Assembly: GCA_946497905.1 (NCBI GenBank)
Contig: CAMMMI010000062.1
Coordinates: 1 to 10,892 of the forward strand
Origin: an uncultured Clostridium sp.
GTDB lineage: Bacteria; Bacillota; Clostridia; TANB77; CAG-508
DNA: 10,892 nt
Reading direction: 5' to 3'
Shown here piece by piece: positions 7,252-10,892 of the stretch. Under the pieces are notes generated by a model. The model worked only from the letters and a program-made list of their open reading frames with translations, did no database searches and was not told the origin of the DNA. The position numbers were made by a program, and so were the translations under genes. The stretch's first letter is position 1, and the number at the start of each line of letters is the position of its first letter.

Positions 7252-7280
7252 TTGACAAAGTAGTAAAATGGGTGTATAAT
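7252..7280 (+). promoter_or_regulatory. Full-consensus sigma-A promoter for typA
   Basis: TTGACA (7252-7257), a 17-base spacer and TATAAT (7275-7280): an exact match to both consensus hexamers at the ideal spacing. Transcription should start near 7287, giving an 85-base leader for typA. No convincing recN terminator lies between 7195 and 7251, so read-through is also possible. Confidence 0.9.
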
Positions 7281-7300
7281 TTTATAAGCCAAAAAAGAGA

Positions 7301-7351
7301 TAGGCGTTTTTCAAAAGATTGAAAAGCGTCTTACATAATGTCTTGTGCCTA
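7301..7351 (+). promoter_or_regulatory. Structured 5' leader of typA with alternative pairing
   Basis: AGGCGTTTTTCAA (7302-7314) pairs with TTGAAAAGCGTCT (7319-7331) to form a 13-bp stem with two G-U wobbles and loop AAGA. TAGGC at the base (7301-7305) can instead pair with GCCTA (7347-7351), which ends two bases before the AAAGGA ribosome binding site (7354-7359). A 5-bp alternative is far weaker than the 13-bp stem, so any switch is speculative. I do not recognise a named riboswitch. TypA is a cold-response gene, so a temperature-sensitive leader is one possibility. Confidence 0.45.
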
Positions 7352-7371
7352 AGAAAGGAATGATAGTAAAT

Positions 7372-9192
7372 ATGAACAATCAAAAAATAAGAAACATAGC
7401 AATAATAGCACACGTAGACCATGGAAAAACAACATTAGTTGATGCAATGTTAAAACAAAGTCATGTATTTAGAGATAATGAGCAAGTAGCAGAAAGAATA
7501 ATGGATTCAAATGATTTAGAAAAAGAAAGAGGTATTACAATTCTTTCTAAAAATACATCAGTAATGTATAAAGATATAAAAATAAATATTGTAGATACAC
7601 CAGGACATGCTGATTTCGGAGGAGAAGTAGAAAGAGTTTTAAAAACGGTTGATGGTGTACTACTTTTAGTTGATGCATTTGAAGGAGCAATGCCTCAAAC
7701 AAGAGAAGTTTTAAAAAAATCATTAGCATTAGGGTTAAAGCCAATTGTTGTTATAAACAAAATAGATAGACCAGGAGCACAACCAGAGAAAGTTGTAGAT
7801 CAAGTATTAGAGTTATTTATTGAATTAGATGCAACAGATGAACAACTAGAGTTTCCAGTGGTATATGCTTCAGCTAAAAATGGAATTGCAAAAATGGATT
7901 TAAATGAGGAATCAGATAACTTAAATTGCTTATTTGAAACTATAGTTAATACAATAAGTGCTCCAAATTGTGATGAAGAAGGACCTTTCCAAATGTTAAT
8001 TTCTAACATAGATTATGATGATTATGTAGGAAGAATTGCAGTAGGAAGAGTAGAAAGAGGAAAAATTTCTGTTGGAATGCCAGTTTCAATTTGTGGTAAA
8101 GAAGATAAGATAACACAAGGAAGAATTGGAAAATTATATATACATGTAGGATTGAAAAAACAAGAGGTGGAAGAAGTATCAGCAGGAGAGATTATCGAAT
8201 TATCAGGACTTCCTGATATAAATATTGGTGATACAATATGTGATTTTAATAATCCAGAAAAGATACCATTTGTTGATATAGACGAACCAACAGTTTCAAT
8301 GACTTTTAGTGTAAATAATGGACCATTTGCAGGTAAAGAAGGTCAATTTATTACATCAAGACATATACGTGATAGATTATTCAAAGAACTAGAAAGAAAT
8401 GTATCTTTAAGAGTAAAAGAAACAGATTCACCAGATAGTTTTGAAGTATCTGGAAGAGGAGAATTACATTTATCAGTATTGATAGAAACTATGAGAAGAG
8501 AAGGATTCGAATTATTAGTTTCAAGACCAAAAGTTATATATAAAGAAATAGATGGTGTGAAATGTGAACCAATTGAAAGACTAGTTGTCAATGTTCCAGA
8601 TGATTCAATTGGAACAGTAATAGAAAAATTAGGTCAAAGAAAAGCTGAAATGGTAAATATGGAACCAGCAGAAGAAGGACATACAAAAATAGAATTTAAA
8701 ATACCAGCAAGAGGATTAATAGGATATAGAACAGAATTCTTAACAGATACTAAAGGTGAAGGTACAATGAACCATATATTTGCTTCATATGAACCATTTA
8801 AAGGTGAAGTATTATCAAGAGTTAGAGGTACAATTGTAGCTTTTGAAAATGGAAAATCAGTAACCTATGGATTATATAATGCACAAGATAAAGGAGATTT
8901 ATTTATAGGACCAGGTGTAGAAGTTTACGAAGGAATGATTGTTGGTCTAAACTCAAGAGGAGAAGATTTAGCAATAAATGTTTGTAAAGAAAAACATCTA
9001 ACAAATACAAGAGCTTCTGGATCAGATGAAGCATTAAGATTAGTACCACCAATCCAAATGTCATTAGAAAAAGCAATTGAATTTATACAAGATGACGAAT
9101 TAGTAGAGGTAACTCCTAAATCAATTAGACTAAGAAAGAAAATATTGGATTCAAAAGAAAGAGAAAGAGCAGCAAGAAATGCTAATAAGTAA
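7372..9192 (+). CDS. typA: TypA/BipA, ribosome-associated translational GTPase
   Basis: TypA (BipA), 606 residues, the normal family length. It is an EF-G-like GTPase that binds ribosomes and supports 50S assembly and growth at low temperature or stress. The G domain is intact: G1 AHVDHGKT (13-20), switch I region ERGITI, G3 DTPGHADF (75-82), G4 NKID (129-132), G5 SAK (167-169). Domains II, III and V follow, then the TypA-specific C-terminal domain with GTMNHIFASYEP, RGTIVAFENGKSVTYGLYNAQDKG-type sequence and KEKHLTNTRASGSDEALRL. I start at ATG 7372 (MNNQKIRNIAIIAHVDHGK), as in relatives; AAAGGA (7354-7359) is 12 bases upstream. GTG 7345 and ATG 7360 are in frame but lie before or against the binding site. 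It has its own consensus promoter and structured leader. Confidence 0.97.
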   Translation: MNNQKIRNIAIIAHVDHGKTTLVDAMLKQSHVFRDNEQVAERIMDSNDLEKERGITILSKNTSVMYKDIKINIVDTPGHADFGGEVERVLKTVDGVLLLVDAFEGAMPQTREVLKKSLALGLKPIVVINKIDRPGAQPEKVVDQVLELFIELDATDEQLEFPVVYASAKNGIAKMDLNEESDNLNCLFETIVNTISAPNCDEEGPFQMLISNIDYDDYVGRIAVGRVERGKISVGMPVSICGKEDKITQGRIGKLYIHVGLKKQEVEEVSAGEIIELSGLPDINIGDTICDFNNPEKIPFVDIDEPTVSMTFSVNNGPFAGKEGQFITSRHIRDRLFKELERNVSLRVKETDSPDSFEVSGRGELHLSVLIETMRREGFELLVSRPKVIYKEIDGVKCEPIERLVVNVPDDSIGTVIEKLGQRKAEMVNMEPAEEGHTKIEFKIPARGLIGYRTEFLTDTKGEGTMNHIFASYEPFKGEVLSRVRGTIVAFENGKSVTYGLYNAQDKGDLFIGPGVEVYEGMIVGLNSRGEDLAINVCKEKHLTNTRASGSDEALRLVPPIQMSLEKAIEFIQDDELVEVTPKSIRLRKKILDSKERERAARNANK

Positions 9193-9193
9193 T

Positions 9194-9223
9194 TTGACAC
9201 ATTTACAATGATAATGTTATAAT
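9194..9223 (+). promoter_or_regulatory. Consensus extended -10 promoter after typA
   Basis: TTGACA (9194-9199), an 18-base spacer and TATAAT (9218-9223), both exact, plus TGT immediately upstream of the -10 (9215-9217), the TGn extension. The -35 begins two bases after the typA stop. Transcription should start near 9230, 26 bases before the small gene. Nothing else within reach could be its target except trmR further on. Confidence 0.88.
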
Positions 9224-9255
9224 ATAGACATAAAAACATTAGGAGGGCTCAATAT

Positions 9256-9420
9256 ATGAGGGAAAATCGGACAGAAAAGCAAAGTTGTAACAACGAAAGG
9301 CAACCAACTTTAGAGGAGCTCTGGCGAGAAGCGTACGGAAGTACCAGAAGAAGAGCAATAGATTTTTCTGGAGATACGGACGACGAGGAAAATACCGAAT
9401 CGAAAGATTGGTATTCTTAA
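9256..9420 (+). CDS. Small 54-residue protein, unknown family
   Basis: ATG 9256 to TAA 9420 encodes 54 residues: MRENRTEKQSCNNERQ, then PTLEELWREAYGSTRRRA, then the acidic tail IDFSGDTDDEENTESKDWYS. AGGAGGG (9241-9247) lies 8 bases upstream of the ATG, and a consensus promoter lies before that. The centre (17-34) could form one amphipathic helix ending in a basic RRR patch; the tail is acidic and probably disordered. No signal peptide, no membrane span, a single Cys11. I do not recognise a family. I counted 70 G/C in 165 bases (42%), well above its neighbours, and codons rare here (CGG, CGA, GCG, CTC, TCG, ACG) are frequent. This could mean recent transfer, or selection on RNA structure. The alternative is that the transcript is a non-coding or dual-function RNA; the ribosome binding site and open frame favour translation. 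Confidence 0.65.
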   Translation: MRENRTEKQSCNNERQPTLEELWREAYGSTRRRAIDFSGDTDDEENTESKDWYS

Positions 9421-9431
9421 TCGCAAAATAT

Positions 9432-9456
9432 GGGGAAAAAGGTTATCTTTTTCCCT
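9432..9456 (+). terminator. Hairpin terminator candidate after the small gene
   Basis: GGGAAAAAG (9433-9441) and CTTTTTCCC (9447-9455) are perfect complements with loop GTTAT, extendable by a G-U pair (9432/9456). It starts 11 bases after the small gene's stop. The following AAATTAATTT is U-containing but not a continuous U-tract, so termination may be partial. Confidence 0.6.
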
Positions 9457-9463
9457 AAATTAA

Positions 9464-9504
9464 TTTGATACAATAAAAAAGTTACCATTTTCTATTGTAT
9501 TAAA
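9464..9504. repeat. 12-bp inverted repeat (hairpin) upstream of trmR
   Basis: TTTGATACAATA (9464-9475) pairs with TATTGTATTAAA (9493-9504), 12 pairs with one G-U, and continues inward after one mismatch with four A-U pairs (9477-9480 with 9488-9491). The right arm ATTGTAT (9494-9500) can also pair with ATACAAT at 9526-9532, so two hairpins exclude each other. No U-tract follows on the plus strand. Confidence 0.55.
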
Positions 9505-9529
9505 AACGCTTCGTGCAACAGATGTATAC

Positions 9530-9549
9530 AATTTTACATATGTAAAATT
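9530..9549. promoter_or_regulatory. Perfect 20-bp palindrome, operator candidate
   Basis: AATTTTACAT (9530-9539) is followed directly by its exact reverse complement ATGTAAAATT (9540-9549), with no spacer. It lies 100 bases before trmR in a region with no other gene. Such a symmetric site resembles a binding site for a dimeric regulator. I cannot name the protein, and AT-only flanks make chance palindromes more likely than usual. Confidence 0.4.
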
Positions 9550-9601
9550 TATTATTTAGTAACAAGTTTATAAAAATCTATAAAAAATTTTATATAAATA
9601 A

Positions 9602-9630
9602 TAATAAATCTTATTATAAAAAGATTATTA
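9602..9630 (+). promoter_or_regulatory. Small hairpin just before trmR ribosome binding site
   Basis: TAAT-A-AATCTT (9602-9612, A9606 bulged) pairs with AAGATTATTA (9621-9630) around an eight-base loop. The stem ends two bases before AAGGAG (9632-9637). It could modulate translation initiation of trmR, but it is AT-rich and weak. No clear sigma-A promoter is visible between 9549 and 9602. Confidence 0.3.
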
Positions 9631-9648
9631 CAAGGAGAAAATAATAGA

Positions 9649-10236
9649 GTGAACAAAATAGAATTAGAAAAAATAAAAGAAAAAGCATTAAATGATCATA
9701 TACCAATAATTATGGATGATACATTAGAAGTTATTGAAAGATACATGAAAGAAATAAAGCCAAAGAGAATTCTTGAAATAGGAACAGCCGTGGGTTATTC
9801 AGCAATGTGTTTTTCAGAATTTCTTGATAAAGATGGAAAAATAGACACAATAGAAAGAGACGAGGTAAGAGCTGAAGAAGCAAAAGAAAATTTTAAAAGA
9901 GTATCAGTAGAAGAAAAAATAAACTTATATATAGGGGACGCAGTAGAAATATTACCAACATTAAATAAAAAATATGACATGGTGTTTATAGATGCAGCAA
10001 AAGGAAAATATCCATTCTTTTTGAAAGAAGCCTTAAGAATGATTAACAGCAAAGGCATGATTTTTGCTGATAATATTTTATATAAAGGCTATGTTTTGAG
10101 TGATTATAACAAGCATAAACAACGTACAGCCGTTAGAAATTTGAGAGAATATTTGAAAGAAGTTACTGGAAATCCTAATCTTGAAACAGAGATTTTAGAA
10201 GTAGGAGATGGATTAGCGGTAAGTAAAGTGTGCTAG
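9649..10236 (+). CDS. trmR: TrmR-type tRNA 5-hydroxyuridine O-methyltransferase
   Basis: Class I SAM, metal-dependent O-methyltransferase (Methyltransf_3 family), closest by recognition to Bacillus TrmR/YrrM, which methylates 5-hydroxyuridine at the wobble position of tRNAs to give 5-methoxyuridine. Length 195, slightly short of the usual 210-220. Visible: HIPIIMDD near the N-terminus, SAM motif I LEIGTAVGYSA (42-52), DTIERDE (66-72) with the acidic ribose-binding position, GDAVEILP (96-103), and the metal site VFIDAAKGKY (Asp115) and ADNILYKG (Asp141, Asn142). Start is GTG 9649, with AAGGAG (9632-9637) 11 bases upstream; the next Met is at residue 22, inside the conserved part, so GTG is preferred. 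It follows a long leader of inverted repeats. In many clostridia trmR sits near typA-side genes, mltG and U32 peptidases; those are absent here. Specific substrate is inferred from the family. Confidence 0.88.
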   Translation: MNKIELEKIKEKALNDHIPIIMDDTLEVIERYMKEIKPKRILEIGTAVGYSAMCFSEFLDKDGKIDTIERDEVRAEEAKENFKRVSVEEKINLYIGDAVEILPTLNKKYDMVFIDAAKGKYPFFLKEALRMINSKGMIFADNILYKGYVLSDYNKHKQRTAVRNLREYLKEVTGNPNLETEILEVGDGLAVSKVC

Positions 10237-10250
10237 TTAATTAGAATGTT

Positions 10251-10285
10251 GAAACTCCCAAAAGATATTAACTTTTAGGAGTTTT
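10251..10285. terminator. Bidirectional terminator between trmR and convergent gene
   Basis: GAAACTCC (10251-10258) pairs with GGAGTTTT (10278-10285), eight pairs including one G-U. After a single C/A mismatch, AAAAG (10260-10264) pairs with CTTTT (10272-10276); the loop is ATATTAA. It lies 14 bases after the trmR stop and 20 bases from the end of the minus-strand gene, the expected place for a shared terminator between convergent genes. Confidence 0.72.
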
Positions 10286-10305
10286 AAATATAATTAAAAA
10301 TGAAT

Positions 10306-10892
10306 TTATTCATATAAATCAGGAAATTTGTTTTCTTTTCTAATAGCTTCATTTCTTGCTTTTCTTGATTTTATAAAATTTTTGTAACTGGACATATCCA
10401 AAGGCGGATATTTATCATCAGGATTTGTAAATTGTAACATATCAGAATATTTAAATGTATGTTCAAAAGCAGTTGCAATATTAGGCTGATAACTTACAGA
10501 AGTTCCATTATTCATTTTTGTTACTAATAAATATTTTCCTAATAACTCAGAAATTTCTACATCTGGATTATCCAATTTTTTTATTAAAGTAGATGTTGAA
10601 GAGTCAAAGGCTAGACTATCATTTTTAAGAATATTAGCTAAAATAGGATTATCCAATAATTTTTTAGCTGTTACTATTTTATATTGATCATGTCCTGTTG
10701 ATGAAGATTCATCTTTACAATCGTCTTCCATTTTTAAGTCTCTTATCTGTGCTTCCATAGTATATCCATAAATTTCATTCAGACAGGGACCATGAATAGG
10801 CATATCACCAGAGTCTTTAGCGGTCTTTATATAATCCTTAAAACGACCTTCTATTTTTTTAATATTATTGTCGGTATAATATTTTTTTGCTA
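10306..10892 (-). CDS. Uncharacterised protein, N-terminus beyond right edge
   Basis: On the minus strand an open frame runs from the right edge to TAA at 10308-10306, giving at least 194 residues. An ATG at 10803 is internal: upstream codons stay open to the edge and read naturally (AKKYYTDNNIKKIEGRFKDY...), so the gene is truncated by the window, not short. I do not recognise the family. The visible part is hydrophilic and cytoplasmic-looking, with HGPCLNEIYGYTMEAQ, a Ser/Asp-rich linker, and helical segments such as AKKLLDNPILANILKN and IKKLDNPDVEISELLGKYLL. The end is basic-acidic, KSRKARNEAIRKENKFPDLYE. No signal peptide, membrane span or catalytic motif is visible in this part. Its AT-rich codon use is like the neighbours. 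It converges on trmR across a shared terminator; its promoter is outside the window. Confidence 0.75.
   Translation of the reverse strand, partial: AKKYYTDNNIKKIEGRFKDYIKTAKDSGDMPIHGPCLNEIYGYTMEAQIRDLKMEDDCKDESSSTGHDQYKIVTAKKLLDNPILANILKNDSLAFDSSTSTLIKKLDNPDVEISELLGKYLLVTKMNNGTSVSYQPNIATAFEHTFKYSDMLQFTNPDDKYPPLDMSSYKNFIKSRKARNEAIRKENKFPDLYE

Larger units (their letters stand above)
9230..9456 (+). ncRNA. Possible structured small transcript over the 54-codon gene
   Basis: From the predicted start near 9230 to the hairpin ending at 9456 the transcript would be about 227 bases. Internal pairings include AAAGTTG/CAACTTT (9281-9287 with 9305-9311), GTAC-GGAA-GTAC (9333-9344), an ATTTTTCT/AGGAAAAT stem (9362-9369 with 9386-9393), and a 10-bp stem with one bulged G (9397) closed by a GAAA tetraloop (9391-9415). 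Raised GC in an AT-rich genome is a common mark of structured RNA. It does not match any RNA I know (6S, SRP, tmRNA, RNase P). It overlaps the coding frame above, so this is an alternative or additional reading. Confidence 0.3.

Noticed and set aside
7345..7371. GTG 7345 start adding nine residues to TypA
   Set aside because: The AAAGGA binding site lies inside that extension, and relatives begin close to the MNNQKIRNIAIIAHVDHGK start.
7281..7371. typA leader as a known riboswitch (c-di-GMP, purine, preQ1, yybP)
   Set aside because: None of the conserved core sequences of these classes is present; only a simple stem is visible.
9230..9456. 6S RNA, SRP RNA, tmRNA or RNase P RNA
   Set aside because: No long closing stem with central bubble, no SRP apical motif, no tRNA-like ends and no RNase P core were found.
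1..10892. Alternative genetic code with TGA as Trp
   Set aside because: None of the ten stops is TGA, but Trp is TGG throughout and all recognised proteins reach normal length without internal TGA; the absence fits AT-rich bias in a small sample.

Overview
The window is a chromosomal stretch from a low-GC member of the Bacillota, most likely a clostridium-like bacterium. By eye it is strongly AT-rich, with proteins rich in Lys, Ile, Asn and Glu. Ribosome binding sites are mostly AGGAGG-like, promoters match the housekeeping sigma-A type, and the gene set (whiA, YgjP-type peptidase, RsmB/NOP methylase, hemW, recN, typA, trmR) is typical of that phylum. All genes read cleanly with the standard bacterial code. 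Trp is TGG, and eight stops are TAA and two are TAG.

Layout, left to right. Positions 1-50 are a GC-rich fragment that looks like a dispersed intergenic repeat, abutting the ribosome binding site of whiA (73-1020, sporulation/division regulator family). A 350-base gene-free AT-rich stretch follows, ending in a purine-only leader. Next come three genes on the plus strand: a YgjP/DUF45 metallopeptidase (1372-2109), an RsmB/NOP-type RNA cytosine methyltransferase (2290-3237) and the radical-SAM heme chaperone hemW (3272-4453). A hairpin and an extended -10 promoter candidate separate these from an unrecognised 289-residue helical protein (4568-5437). recN (5566-7194) has its own promoter and a possible degenerate LexA site. 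typA/bipA (7372-9192) follows behind a full-consensus promoter and a structured leader.

The most interesting part is 9193-9648. A consensus extended -10 promoter directly behind typA drives a 54-codon gene that an ORF length cut-off would miss (9256-9420). It has a perfect ribosome binding site, clearly higher GC and different codon use from its neighbours, RNA-like hairpins inside it, and a hairpin terminator after it. It may be a small protein, a structured RNA, or both. Behind it lie competing inverted repeats and a 20-bp perfect palindrome upstream of trmR (9649-10236, tRNA wobble-uridine O-methyltransferase). A bidirectional terminator then separates trmR from a convergent, unrecognised minus-strand gene that runs off the right edge (10306-10892).

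Functionally the recognised genes are core housekeeping: RNA modification (RsmB/NOP, TrmR), ribosome-associated GTPase (TypA), DNA repair (RecN), heme delivery (HemW) and a chromosome-associated regulator (WhiA). They do not form one pathway. At least four separate transcription starts are visible or likely (before 4568, 5566, 7372 and 9256). I see no mobile element, CRISPR array, tRNA or rRNA.
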